Of a stretch of DNA of 64,000 bases, positions 34,793-43,354 are shown piece after piece (the first letter of the stretch is position 1; each line of letters opens with the position of its first letter). A program made the translations under genes and the position numbers. The DNA comes from Beijerinckiaceae bacterium (GTDB lineage: Bacteria > Pseudomonadota > Alphaproteobacteria > Rhizobiales > Beijerinckiaceae): positions 1 through 64,000 of the forward strand of contig CANBNG010000011.1 in the NCBI GenBank assembly GCA_947370975.1, in the 5' to 3' direction. A model generated the notes under the pieces. The model was not told where the DNA came from. It ran no database searches and saw only the letters and a list, made by a program, of their open reading frames with translations.

Positions 34793-35525
34793 ATGATACC
34801 CAAACGGCTTGCTCGGACGCGCCTGCGCCAGTCGCTGCAATATAGCGCCAGCGCGTTGTGGCTGTTGGCGGCAGTCCAGCAACCGGCGGCGGCGCAGAGT
34901 TTCACCAATCTTGTGCTTTCGCAGCGGCGCGGTCTGGATAAATGCCATCGCCACCGGCGAAATGCTCGACGCAACCTCAAGCCGCCTCGCCAAGCTCGGC
35001 AACACGGTTGAAGACAACACGAGCACGGTGAAGGGTTCGGGCCTCTCGCTCGCGCTTCAGGGCGGCTCTGATTTTGCCGCTAATCTGGCAGGCAGCGCCC
35101 TTACCCATGGCCCGTTAGCCGGCCTCGTCGCGCAGAGTGCACGGCTTGGAGCCTTTAGCGAAGCCAATGCCCAAGGCGGCATGACCGCCCTTCACTTCAA
35201 CAGCCAGACACGGAATTCGGCTGCGGTCGGGCTCGGTTATCAAGCCAGTCTCGATCTTGGCAGCTGGAAGCCCTTCGCAAAAATCGTCTGGAACCACGAG
35301 CTGCGCAATGGTGAGACGGAGACCGGCACGGCGATCACGCCCACGACGTCGTCGGCCTATGACCTGCCGGCTGCAGCCCTGCCCCGCAATTGGGCGACCG
35401 GGACGATTGGCGCGAAATACAAGCTGACCTCGGCGCTGAACGGCTATCTTGCCGCCAGCCTCCAGAGCGGGAGCAACAAGACAGGCGGCTTTGGCGTGGC
35501 CACGGGCCTCAACCTCGCGTCCTAG
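34793..35525 (+). pseudogene. Remnant of a GDSL-esterase autotransporter (passenger deleted, frame broken)
   Basis: The frame from ATG 34793 encodes a signal peptide (SASALWLLAAVQQPAAAQ) and then SFTNLVLS, the start of the GDSL block-I segment of SGNH esterases, before diverging. From about 34920 a different frame encodes WINAIATGEMLDATSSRLAKLGN and then a typical autotransporter beta-domain up to 35525: LTHGPLAGLVAQSARLGAFSE, GYQASLDLGSWKPFAKIVWNHE, and GFGVATGLNLAS with the outer-membrane ending. Intact members are about 600 residues or longer, so some 300-350 residues of passenger are missing at a junction near 34913-34925. It is probably non-functional. Confidence 0.75.
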
Positions 35526-35659
35526 AACTGTAGATTGATCGAGCCTCGCATGCCCTGAGACGTCATGACCGTGCTGGATGAGGACCTACGTCGTCACCAG
35601 CCCGTACCCGACCATTATTTGACGATGCTAAACCAGCGAGACCTAATCTCCTGATTTAT

Positions 35660-35735
35660 TGGTGCTCCCTAGGGGACTCGAACCCCTGTTTTCGCCGTGA
35701 GAGGGCGACGTCCTAGACCGCTAGACGAAGGGAGC
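35660..35735 (-). tRNA. tRNA-Glu (anticodon CTC)
   Basis: A 76-base cloverleaf on the minus strand including encoded CCA (35662-35660). Acceptor GCTCCCT pairs with AGGGAGC. The anticodon loop is CT-CTC-AC within a GCC...GGC stem, and the T arm has GGTTCGAGTCC. It lies between the autotransporter remnant and the P450 gene. Confidence 0.93.
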
Positions 35736-35912
35736 GGTACGCGTTTTTGGCGCGGATGCGTTCTATACCCACAGGGGGGCTGCTCCGCAAGGCCTACGGT
35801 CTGAAATTGCGGACAATTGCGCGGGTTCCAGACATTGCCTTGCCGCCTGTGCCCCTGCGATCCATATGCAGGAGGGCGCGCAGCCGGTTTCGCGCCCGCC
35901 CGGACACATGCC

Positions 35913-37307
35913 ATGTCACAGAATGCCGCCCGGAGCCCCCTGCACCGCCCGCCTGCGCCCGTGCCGCGCGAGCGTGCGCTTGGCGCCATCCCGCTGCTCT
36001 TTGCCCTGCGTAGCAATCCGCTCTCGACCTGGACGCGGGCGCATTACGAAGAGCCGATCCTGCACGGCACGAGCATTGTGGGCGAAGTCTGCGTGGTGAG
36101 CGAGCCCGCCGCCATCCGCCACGTGCTGGTCGACAATGCCGCCAATTATCGCAAGGACGATCTGCAACGCCGCCTGCTGGGCTCTGGCCTGGCAAAGGGG
36201 CTGTTCCTGGCCGAGGGCGATGACTGGCGCCTGCAGCGACGCCTGCTGGCCCCCCTTTTCACGCCGCGCGTGGTTACGCGCTTCCGTCCCGCCATGGCGG
36301 CCTCAGCCCATTGGCTCGTGAGCCGCTGGCAACGCCAGCGCGCGGGCCGGCAGATCAATGTTGCGGCCGAATATTCCCGCGTAACGCTTGATGTGCTCGA
36401 GCGTACGATTTTTCCACAAGGCCTCGGGCGCGATCCGGCCGATTTCATCCAGGCCGTGACCGCCTATTTCGAAAGTGCCGGACGGATCGAACCTTTCGAT
36501 CTTCTGGGCCTGCCCGACTGGCTGCCGCGCCTTGGACGGTTTCGCGCCGCGCCCGCGCTCGCTTTTTTTAGCGAGGCGGTCGAAGCCATGATTGCCACGC
36601 GGCGCGCCGGACTGGCTGCGGGGGAGACTCCCGATTCCGAACAACCCGATCTGATGACGCTGCTTCTGTCGGCATCGGATCCCGAGACGGGCGCGGGACT
36701 GAGCGAGGATGAGATCCGCGCCAATATTCTCACCTTCATCGGCGCGGGCCACGAGACCACGGCCAATGCGCTGACCTGGACGTCCTATCTGCTGGCCATG
36801 CATCCGCACTGGCGCAGCCGCGCGGAGGCCGAAGTCGACAGCGCGATGCAGGGCGACGTTCTGCCGGAGATGGACGCCTTGCCAATTGTCCGCGCGGTGC
36901 TTGAAGAAGCGCTGCGGCTCTATCCGCCGGCGGCCTCGCTGACGCGCGAAGCGATCGGCCCGGACAAGATAGGCCATGCGCGCATAGCGCCGGGCACGCG
37001 CGTCATCGTCTCGCCCTGGCTCATCCATCGGCACAGGCGCTTGTGGACCGACCCCGACATGTTCGATCCCTCGCGCTTCCTGCCGGGCGCGCGCGAGAAG
37101 ATCGATCGCTTCGCCTATCTGCCCTTTGGCGCCGGGCCGCGCATCTGCATCGGCATGGGCTTTGCGATGCAGGAAGCCTTGGTCCTGCTTGCCCATGTGC
37201 TGAAGAATTTCAGGCTGGAGGCCGTGCCCGGCCATGTTGTGGAGCCGGTGCAGCGCGTGACATTGCGTCCCAAGGGCGGCCTGCCCATGATCCTGCGTCA
37301 CCGCTAG
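35913..37307 (+). CDS. Cytochrome P450
   Basis: 464 residues, soluble bacterial type. The I-helix oxygen-activation motif is GAGHETTANAL. The K-helix ExxR is in EEALRLYPP. The heme loop is FGAGPRICIGMGFAMQEA with the axial Cys. A substrate cannot be assigned. The ATG at 35913 (MSQNAARSPL) was preferred over an in-frame upstream start at 35817 that would run into the tRNA flank. No ferredoxin or reductase gene is adjacent, so redox partners are elsewhere. The end overlaps the convergent coiled-coil gene by 4 bp. Confidence 0.92.
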   Translation: MSQNAARSPLHRPPAPVPRERALGAIPLLFALRSNPLSTWTRAHYEEPILHGTSIVGEVCVVSEPAAIRHVLVDNAANYRKDDLQRRLLGSGLAKGLFLAEGDDWRLQRRLLAPLFTPRVVTRFRPAMAASAHWLVSRWQRQRAGRQINVAAEYSRVTLDVLERTIFPQGLGRDPADFIQAVTAYFESAGRIEPFDLLGLPDWLPRLGRFRAAPALAFFSEAVEAMIATRRAGLAAGETPDSEQPDLMTLLLSASDPETGAGLSEDEIRANILTFIGAGHETTANALTWTSYLLAMHPHWRSRAEAEVDSAMQGDVLPEMDALPIVRAVLEEALRLYPPAASLTREAIGPDKIGHARIAPGTRVIVSPWLIHRHRRLWTDPDMFDPSRFLPGAREKIDRFAYLPFGAGPRICIGMGFAMQEALVLLAHVLKNFRLEAVPGHVVEPVQRVTLRPKGGLPMILRHR

Positions 37308-37987
37308 CCAACGGCGGCGCGTGCGCCTTTCGCCTTTTTGACGGGCGTATCCTGGCGCACCGGCGCATCCTCCAGCGCCTTGGCAATGCGCAACACATCG
37401 CCGCCCAGCTCGGCGATGGAACGGCGCAGATGCGCGTCCTCATCCCTGGTTGAAACTGCTTGTGCGTGCAGCAGGCGTGTCTCGAGCCCTGCAATGGTGA
37501 GACGGCTCTCATCCAGAAGCTGCTGTCTTTTGCGCACATCCTCAATAAGGGCTGCGGCGCGTTCGCGCGCGGATGCGCCATCATAAGCCTCGACCAGCGC
37601 TGCGCCGAGTTGCGCCTGCATCTCGACCTGCGCAGTTTGCGCCTGTGCGAGAGCGCTTTCGACACGCGCGAGCTCTGTGCGCACCTGCGCGAGAGCCTCG
37701 CTCTCGCGCGTCAGGGCCACCGTCTTGCGGCCAAGTTCGGCGCGATCGCGGGCATGGGCTTGCGCCACCTGTGTCAGCTGCTCTTCAAGCTTGCGGCCGG
37801 CGACGGCAAATTCGGCGCGCAACAGATCGCGCTCGGCCAGCACCTCTTCCATGGACAGCGGCACCTGCATTTCGAGCCGGCGCGTGGACAGGCGCACGGC
37901 CCGCCGCCAGAGCGCGGGCAGGACCATCAGCCCCAGCAATCCTGCAACGAGGATGCCGAGAGCAAAAAACATCGCCTGTTCGATCAT
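37304..37987 (-). CDS. Membrane-anchored coiled-coil protein, unknown function
   Basis: 227 residues. One N-terminal membrane helix (MFFALGILVAGLLGLMVLPALW) is followed by a long coiled coil (about residues 45-170) rich in Ala/Glu/Gln/Arg, and a Lys-rich tail. A topology with the coil in the cytoplasm is likely from the RR after the helix. This arrangement recurs in alphaproteobacterial hypothetical proteins. No enzymatic motif is present. It is monocistronic. Confidence 0.75.
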   Translation of the reverse strand: MIEQAMFFALGILVAGLLGLMVLPALWRRAVRLSTRRLEMQVPLSMEEVLAERDLLRAEFAVAGRKLEEQLTQVAQAHARDRAELGRKTVALTRESEALAQVRTELARVESALAQAQTAQVEMQAQLGAALVEAYDGASARERAAALIEDVRKRQQLLDESRLTIAGLETRLLHAQAVSTRDEDAHLRRSIAELGGDVLRIAKALEDAPVRQDTPVKKAKGARAAVG

Positions 37988-38113
37988 GTCTGAACGCGCG
38001 CCCGGCCTGTGTCGTAGTCCGGGCGAAACATGCCATGAGCACCCGCCGGATTCAAAGCGCGGCCGTAAGCGAAATTCGCCCGGCCGCGCGAAAGATCGGA
38101 GTGTCGATGACGA

Positions 38114-38707
38114 TCAGAAGGGGTTCCAGGTCGACGCTTGCGTGAACTTGAGGTAGCCGAGATTGACGCCAAGACGCGCGCCTACACCCGCGCGGATCGG
38201 CACAACCATCACATCATTGGCAGTCAGCGCGGTGAAGCCGAAGCCGCCAACCAGATAGGCCGAACCATCGACGCCGCCAAAGCGGGTGTAGATGGCCTGC
38301 GTCGCGGGCAGATTATAGACGAGCATCATGGTGCGCGAGCCTTCGGCGCCCGCATCAAAACCAACCGAGGGGCCCTGCCAGAACACCTTCTGCTGCCCGG
38401 CATTGCGCGTATACATCACGCCCTCGCCATAGCGCGCCCCGGCGATGAAGGCGCCTGACGCCTCCTGCCCCAGCACATAGGCATTGGGTTGACCCCAACG
38501 GCGGGTGGCCTCCTCGACGACCTGCGCCAGACCGCGCGACACCGAGCCGAAGAATTTATGGCCATTGTCGACGAGTTCATTGGTGGTGAAGCGCTGCGGC
38601 GCGCCTTGCTGTGCAAGCGCCTGCTGAACCACCCCCTGGCCTGCAAGGCCGGCTGCCGTAAAGGCTGCGCCGCGCAGAAGAAGTTCGCGTCGGGATGTCT
38701 GGCTCAT
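38114..38707 (-). CDS. EipA-like envelope integrity protein (DUF1134)
   Basis: 197 residues. The N-terminus SRRELLLRGAAFTAAGLAG is a Tat-like leader ending at ALAQQG. The DUF1134 body shows VSRGLAQVVEEATRRWGQPNAYVLGQEASGAFIAG, GPSVGFDAGAEGSRTMMLVYNL and VPIRAGVGARLGVNLGYLKF. EipA of Brucella is a conserved periplasmic beta-barrel-like protein needed for envelope integrity. ATG 38707 was chosen over the open extension to 38773. It is monocistronic. Confidence 0.88.
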   Translation of the reverse strand: MSQTSRRELLLRGAAFTAAGLAGQGVVQQALAQQGAPQRFTTNELVDNGHKFFGSVSRGLAQVVEEATRRWGQPNAYVLGQEASGAFIAGARYGEGVMYTRNAGQQKVFWQGPSVGFDAGAEGSRTMMLVYNLPATQAIYTRFGGVDGSAYLVGGFGFTALTANDVMVVPIRAGVGARLGVNLGYLKFTQASTWNPF

Positions 38708-38910
38708 GGTTCGAATCCTTGTTCCTCGCCCTGGTGGCGGCAAGAGATTGGCGCAAGATCCAGGCTTTGCCATGGCAAAGCCCGAGACCGAGCTGCGGTT
38801 TTTTCTTCGCCAAGCCTGAACACGGCGTGGTTAACGAACCGTTGAGATGAGGGACAAAGACGCCGAATATAGACGTTCAAACCTGCGCCAAGCGCACACT
38901 TGGCCAGAAG

Positions 38911-39075
38911 CTAGTCGGCAAGAGCGACGGCAGCGGCGGGAAATGAGGCCTGGCTCTGTCGCGAGCCGTCAAACCAGGCGCATCGGACGGTCGGGGTGCC
39001 GTAATCGTCGACCACGGCTGTGACTGTCATCTTGGGGCCGCCGGACCGGAGGCGGACGATGTCTCCAACCTTCAT
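38911..39075 (-). CDS. YodC-like small protein (DUF2158)
   Basis: 54 residues: MKVGDIVRLRSGGPKMTVTAV at the N-terminus, then CAWFDGSRQSQASFP. This matches the DUF2158/YodC pattern of a small beta-barrel domain of unknown role. The ATG at 39075 lies 19 bp after the cysQ stop, so it is probably co-transcribed. A longer frame reaches 39291 but overlaps cysQ and has no similarity. Confidence 0.78.
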   Translation of the reverse strand: MKVGDIVRLRSGGPKMTVTAVVDDYGTPTVRCAWFDGSRQSQASFPAAAVALAD

Positions 39076-39094
39076 GGGTGTTCCCCTGCGCGGT

Positions 39095-39943
39095 TCAAAG
39101 CTTGACGATCTGGCTTGGGTCGCCGAAGGCCACGAAATCGGGCGAGGCAAAGCCCGCGCCCGCGCGGCCATAGCGCACCGGCGCGCCGTCAAGTCCGGTG
39201 ACCATGCCGCCTGCGGCGCGCAGCACGGCGTCGCCCGCTGCAATGTCCCATTCCATCGTCGGGCCGATGCGCGGGTAAACATCCGCCTCACCTTCCGCGA
39301 TGAGGCAGAATTTCATCGCCGAGCCGGCCTCGCGCATTTCGGTTGCCCCGAGCCTGGTCATCAAGGCTTCCGTCTCCGCATTGCGATGCGAACGACTGAC
39401 GGCCGCCACGGGGCCAGTGGGGGCGATCTTGCGGACATGGATCTGCCGCATGGCGGAAAGCGGCGGCACCTCGCCGCCAGGCAGGGCTTGGCAGGCAAGC
39501 GCCTTGCCCGCCGCGAGCCAGAGCCGCCCGAAGGCCGGCGCATAAAGCGCGGCGCAAACCGGCGCGCCATTGCGGATGAGCGCAATATTGACCGTGAACT
39601 CGCCGTTCCGGCGCGCAAATTCCCGCGTGCCATCGAGCGGATCGACAAGAATGAAATCGCCCGTCAGCACCGGGACATCGCCGCGCGAGAAAGCTTCCTC
39701 GGCCACCACAGGAACGCCGGGGCATGCTTTTTCGAGATGGGTGAGGATCAGCGCCTCGGAGCGCTCGTCGGCCTCGCAGACGGGCGTCGCGTCCTTCTTG
39801 GCGCGCATGGTGAAGTCGCGGCCATAGACTTCCATGATCACGGCGCCAGCGGCAACGGCGGCGCGCGCGAAGGCTTCCGCCAAGGGAGCATTGGCGAGGT
39901 CATGAGCGAGATCAAGGGGATTGTCTTGGCCGGGCGCTTCCAT
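39095..39943 (-). CDS. cysQ: 3'(2'),5'-bisphosphate nucleotidase CysQ (inositol monophosphatase family)
   Basis: 282 residues from ATG 39943 (MEAPGQDN); the frame opens up to 39979. It hydrolyses PAP/PAPS-type phosphoadenosines. The metal site is seen as VVAEEAFSRG, VDPLDGTREFARRN and, near the C-terminus, EWDIAAGDAVLRAAGG. The DGTREF sequence is typical of CysQ rather than inositol monophosphatase. The sulfate-assimilation genes are not nearby. It is followed by the DUF2158 gene. Confidence 0.88.
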   Translation of the reverse strand: MEAPGQDNPLDLAHDLANAPLAEAFARAAVAAGAVIMEVYGRDFTMRAKKDATPVCEADERSEALILTHLEKACPGVPVVAEEAFSRGDVPVLTGDFILVDPLDGTREFARRNGEFTVNIALIRNGAPVCAALYAPAFGRLWLAAGKALACQALPGGEVPPLSAMRQIHVRKIAPTGPVAAVSRSHRNAETEALMTRLGATEMREAGSAMKFCLIAEGEADVYPRIGPTMEWDIAAGDAVLRAAGGMVTGLDGAPVRYGRAGAGFASPDFVAFGDPSQIVKL

Positions 39944-40192
39944 AAGTCTCTCACTGCTCCCGAATCGCGACATGCTCAAGCACGAATTCTCATCTGGTCA
40001 TATTGGGCGGGCAGATGAGGGCTTTCTGTGGCCTTGCTGCGCTTTCCAAGCGCGCGGGGCGCGGCTATCAGACAGCTACAGGTATGGAGCGCGTGGCAAA
40101 GTGATTCGCCCGTCTCCCGTGAGCATCGGACCCGCGCCGTCTCGGCGCGGACCGCCCCTCCCTCTTCCGCGCGCCGGCTTGTGTGCGCTCAA

Positions 40193-40885
40193 ATGGATTA
40201 CACCATGTCGGTCCTCGCGCTCGATCCCCTCGACCTCGCTGCATTGCTCTGTTCGCGTGTGTGCCATGACGTGATTTCGCCGGTTGGCGCCATCGTCAAC
40301 GGGCTGGAAGTTCTTGAGGAAGAGACCGACGAGGACATGCGCGGCTTCGCGCTCGACCTGATCAAGCGCAGCGCACGCACCGCCTCCGCCCGCCTGCAAT
40401 TCTGCCGCCTCGCCTTTGGCGCGGCAGGCTCTGCCGGCGCGTTGATCGACACGGGCGATGCCGAAAGTGTCGTCCGCGGATTGCTCGCCGACGACAAGAT
40501 GAAAATCGTCTGGACCGCACCGCGCCTGTTGATGCCCAAGAACAAGGTCAAGCTGGTCCTCAATCTCTGCCTCATCGCTTCCGCGACCGTGCCGCGCGGC
40601 GGCGTGATCGAGGTCACGATTACGGGCGACGGCGGCGATGCCACGACCATCCGCATCGATGCCCGTGGTCCCAATGCGCGCCTGGCCCACCATGTTCCAG
40701 CCCTTGTGGCCGGCACGCCGGAGAATGATGCTGTGGATGCGCATGGCATTCAGGCCTTCTACACCGGCCTTGTCGCGCGCACCGCTTTGATGGACGTGGC
40801 GCTCGAAGCCAATCCCGAAGGCGTGGTGATCACTGCCTTCACGGCTCAGATTGCTGCCGCAGCGTCAGATCAAGTCATTGCCTGA
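40193..40885 (+). CDS. chpT: Histidine phosphotransferase ChpT
   Basis: 230 residues. ChpT passes phosphate from CckA to CtrA and CpdR and is essential in many alphaproteobacteria. The phosphorylated His is His25 in LCSRVCHDVISPVGAIVNGLEVLEE. A degenerate ATPase-like C-terminal domain follows (MPKNKVKLVLNLCLIA, GVIEVTITGDG). The ATG at 40193 (MDYTMSVLA) is in agreement with the family; the frame is open from 40028. It lies 3 kb from ctrA in this window, with sciP also close. Confidence 0.92.
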   Translation: MDYTMSVLALDPLDLAALLCSRVCHDVISPVGAIVNGLEVLEEETDEDMRGFALDLIKRSARTASARLQFCRLAFGAAGSAGALIDTGDAESVVRGLLADDKMKIVWTAPRLLMPKNKVKLVLNLCLIASATVPRGGVIEVTITGDGGDATTIRIDARGPNARLAHHVPALVAGTPENDAVDAHGIQAFYTGLVARTALMDVALEANPEGVVITAFTAQIAAAASDQVIA

Positions 40886-40967
40886 AAAGAAGAAACTCCA
40901 TTAACGGATCGCGGGCACACTAGCGCTCGCCTGCAATTGGCAGGCGCGTGTGCCAGAGTTGCCGTTC

Positions 40968-41333
40968 ATGAGACACGTGCTGATTGTCGATGATTCCAGC
41001 GTGATCCGAAAAGTCGCGCGGCGCATTCTCCAGACGCAGGGTTTCGAGATCATCGAAGCCGAGAGCGGCGAGAGCGGGCTCGATATCTGCGGCCAGTTCA
41101 TGCCCGACGCCATCCTGCTCGACTGGAACATGCCGGGGATGGATGGCTATGATTTCCTGCGCAGCCTGCGCGCCATGGAAGATGGCGACCGGCCAAAGGT
41201 CATTTTCTGCACCACCGAGAATGATGTCGCCCATATTGCCCGGGCCATGCGCGCGGGTGCTGACGAATTCATGATGAAGCCCTTCGACCGGCAGATCATC
41301 ATTTCGAAATTCGAGGCGATCGGCTTTGCCTGA
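40968..41333 (+). CDS. CheY-like single-domain response regulator
   Basis: 121 residues, receiver only. The acid pocket is D8-D9 (VDDSS), phospho-acceptor D52 (LLDWNMPGMDG), the Thr/Ser switch in IFCTTEND, and the Lys in MMKPFDR. The ATG at 40968 starts MRHVLIVDD. It follows chpT by 82 bp. It is not CpdR by sequence. It could take phosphate from ChpT or a chemotaxis kinase, but no kinase is adjacent. The role is inferred only from position. Confidence 0.88.
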   Translation: MRHVLIVDDSSVIRKVARRILQTQGFEIIEAESGESGLDICGQFMPDAILLDWNMPGMDGYDFLRSLRAMEDGDRPKVIFCTTENDVAHIARAMRAGADEFMMKPFDRQIIISKFEAIGFA

Positions 41334-41339
41334 GCGGCC

Positions 41340-41861
41340 TCAGCCGCGCTGAGCCAGAAAATCCCGGAAGGCCGCGAGCGCCGCGTCCGACACATGATGC
41401 TCGATGCCCTCGGCATCGACCTCGGCTGAATCGGCAGGTACGCCAACCGCCATAAGCAGATCAACCACGAGGCGGTGACGCAAGCGCACGCGGTCTGCCA
41501 GGGCCTTGCCGGCCTCGGTCAGGAACACGCCACGATAGGGGCGCGAGGTTGCAAGCCCCTCGCGCTTCAGCCGGGCAATGGTCTTGATGGCGGTCGCATG
41601 GGCAACGCCCAGACGTCGCGCAACGTCGGTTGGCCGCGCCTCACCGGAACTGGCCAGCAGATCCGAAATCAGCTCGACATAATCCTCCAGCAAAGCTGTC
41701 GATTGCGCCGAGCGCGCCTTCTCGAAACGTTGCGCCTGCGCGGCCTCGGTCGGCATTGCGGGCGTCGCCAGATCTTTGCTTTTCGTCGCCACGGCCCGTG
41801 CGCCTTTTCGTCTGTCAGCGGATGCCGCTGCCTCTTGCCCGCTTACATCCGGGCTTGACAT
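41340..41861 (-). CDS. mntR: Manganese-responsive repressor MntR (DtxR family)
   Basis: 173 residues from ATG 41861 (MSSPDV); the frame also opens at 41888, which would overlap the operator. An N-terminal tail is followed by a winged helix (EDYVELISDLLASSGEARPTDVARRLGVAHATAIKTIARLKREG) and a metal-binding dimerisation domain with His/Glu/Asp (RHRLVVDLLMAVGVP, VDAEGIEHHVSD). It is divergent from mntH with an inverted repeat between the genes. It is expected to repress mntH when Mn(II) is plentiful. Confidence 0.92.
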   Translation of the reverse strand: MSSPDVSGQEAAASADRRKGARAVATKSKDLATPAMPTEAAQAQRFEKARSAQSTALLEDYVELISDLLASSGEARPTDVARRLGVAHATAIKTIARLKREGLATSRPYRGVFLTEAGKALADRVRLRHRLVVDLLMAVGVPADSAEVDAEGIEHHVSDAALAAFRDFLAQRG

Positions 41862-41880
41862 CTGGCAAGCATCACCAAAA

Positions 41881-41896
41881 TGTAGCACAGGCTACA
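41881..41896. promoter_or_regulatory. MntR operator between mntR and mntH
   Basis: TGTAGC-ACAG-GCTACA is a perfect inverted repeat with a four-base centre. Its TAGC-N4-GCTA core matches the known MntR box of enterobacteria. It sits 20 bp before the mntR start and 11 bp before the mntH start, so one site could control both genes. Confidence 0.72.
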
Positions 41897-41907
41897 AATT
41901 GGAGGCC

Positions 41908-43290
41908 ATGGGGAAGATGAGCGCGGACGAGATCGCCACGACCAAACCCCTGCCCGCGCCTGCAGCGGTGCTTGGCGGGTCTGCGGTCGCGTCCAAGCCT
42001 GCACGCAGCCTCGGCGAGCATCATTCCAGCGTTCCGGTGCCCGCCCTCTCCTCGACATTGCGCAAGTTTCTCGCCTTTGCGGGTCCGGGCTATCTCGTCT
42101 CGGTCGGCTATATGGACCCCGGCAATTGGGCGACCTCCATCGCGGGCGGATCGCAATTTGGCTACACGCTGCTCAGCGTCATCCTGCTCTCCAACCTCAT
42201 GGCCATTATCCTGCAGGCGCTGGCCGCGCGTCTTGGGATCGCCTCGGGCCTCGATCTCGCGCAAGCCTGCCGGATGCATTATCCGCGATCGGTCAATCTG
42301 GTTCTGTTTGCCGCCTGCGAACTGGCCATCATCGCCTGCGATCTCGCCGAGGTCATCGGCACGGCGATTGCGCTCAAACTTCTGTTTGGCATTCCCCTTG
42401 TCGCCGGCTGCATCATCACCGCGCTCGATGCATTTCTCGTTCTGCTGCTGATGCAGAAGGGCTTGCGCTGGCTGGAGGCTTTCATCATCGCGCTGATCGT
42501 CACGATCATGGCCTGCTTTGCCTATGAGATCGTGCTGGCTGGCCCGCTGGCGGGCGAGATTGGCGCAAGCCTGCTGCGCGCGGGCGAAATCCCCGGCAAT
42601 CCGGCCATGCTCTATATCGCCATCGGCATTATCGGGGCGACCGTCATGCCGCATAATCTCTATCTGCATTCCTCGCTTGTGCAGACGCGCGGCTTCGAGC
42701 GCACGCATGCGGGCAAGAAACAGGCGATCCGCTTTGCGACACTGGATTCCACACTGGCGCTGATGCTGGCGCTGTTTGTCAATGGCGCCATCCTCGTGCT
42801 GGCGGCCTCCGTCTTCCACAAGAGCGGGCGTACCGATGTCGTGGAAATCGAGCAGGCCTATGAATTACTGTCGCCCGCACTTGGCGCCACCCTGGCGGCC
42901 ACACTCTTTGGCGTCGCCCTGCTCGCCTGCGGCCTGAACTCCACGATCACCGGGACACTCGCGGGACAGATCGCGATGGAGGGCTTTCTCGACCTGCGGC
43001 TCAAACCCTGGGCGCAACGGCTGCTGACGCGCGGCATTGCCATCATCCCCGTGGTTGTCGTGGGCTCGCTTTATGGCGATGCGGGTGCGGCGCGCCTGCT
43101 TGTGCTGAGCCAGGTGATCTTGTCGATGCAATTGCCCTTCGCGGTAATCCCGCTCGTGCATTTCGTCTCAAAGCGCGCCACGATGGACAGCTTTGCCATT
43201 TCACGCGGCCATGCGGTGCTGGCCTGGAGCATTGCCGCATTGATTGTCACGTTGAACGCAAAGCTGCTGTTCGATACGTTTCTCGGCTGA
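41908..43290 (+). CDS. mntH: NRAMP-family Mn(II) transporter MntH
   Basis: 460 residues from ATG 41908; an alternative ATG at 41917 has a better-spaced GGAGG. About 45 soluble N-terminal residues precede 11 membrane helices. The metal-binding DPGN motif is in GYMDPGNWATSIAGGSQ, and the helix-6 motif in VMPHNLYLHSSLVQTR. It imports Mn(II) with protons across the inner membrane. It is controlled by the divergent MntR through the operator at 41881-41896. The bidirectional terminator at 43302 ends the transcript. Confidence 0.94.
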   Translation: MGKMSADEIATTKPLPAPAAVLGGSAVASKPARSLGEHHSSVPVPALSSTLRKFLAFAGPGYLVSVGYMDPGNWATSIAGGSQFGYTLLSVILLSNLMAIILQALAARLGIASGLDLAQACRMHYPRSVNLVLFAACELAIIACDLAEVIGTAIALKLLFGIPLVAGCIITALDAFLVLLLMQKGLRWLEAFIIALIVTIMACFAYEIVLAGPLAGEIGASLLRAGEIPGNPAMLYIAIGIIGATVMPHNLYLHSSLVQTRGFERTHAGKKQAIRFATLDSTLALMLALFVNGAILVLAASVFHKSGRTDVVEIEQAYELLSPALGATLAATLFGVALLACGLNSTITGTLAGQIAMEGFLDLRLKPWAQRLLTRGIAIIPVVVVGSLYGDAGAARLLVLSQVILSMQLPFAVIPLVHFVSKRATMDSFAISRGHAVLAWSIAALIVTLNAKLLFDTFLG

Positions 43291-43301
43291 GTGCGGGCAT
43301 G

Positions 43302-43331
43302 AAAAAAAGGCCCCGTAAAACGGGGCCTTTT
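43302..43331. terminator. Bidirectional terminator between mntH and ctrA
   Basis: GGCCCCG and CGGGGCC form a perfect seven-pair stem with a TAAAA loop. A run of seven A precedes it and TTTT follows, so it works on both strands. It lies 12 bp after mntH and 24 bp after the ctrA stop. Confidence 0.92.
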
Positions 43332-43354
43332 GATCCTTGAGGCGAAGCCGCGTT

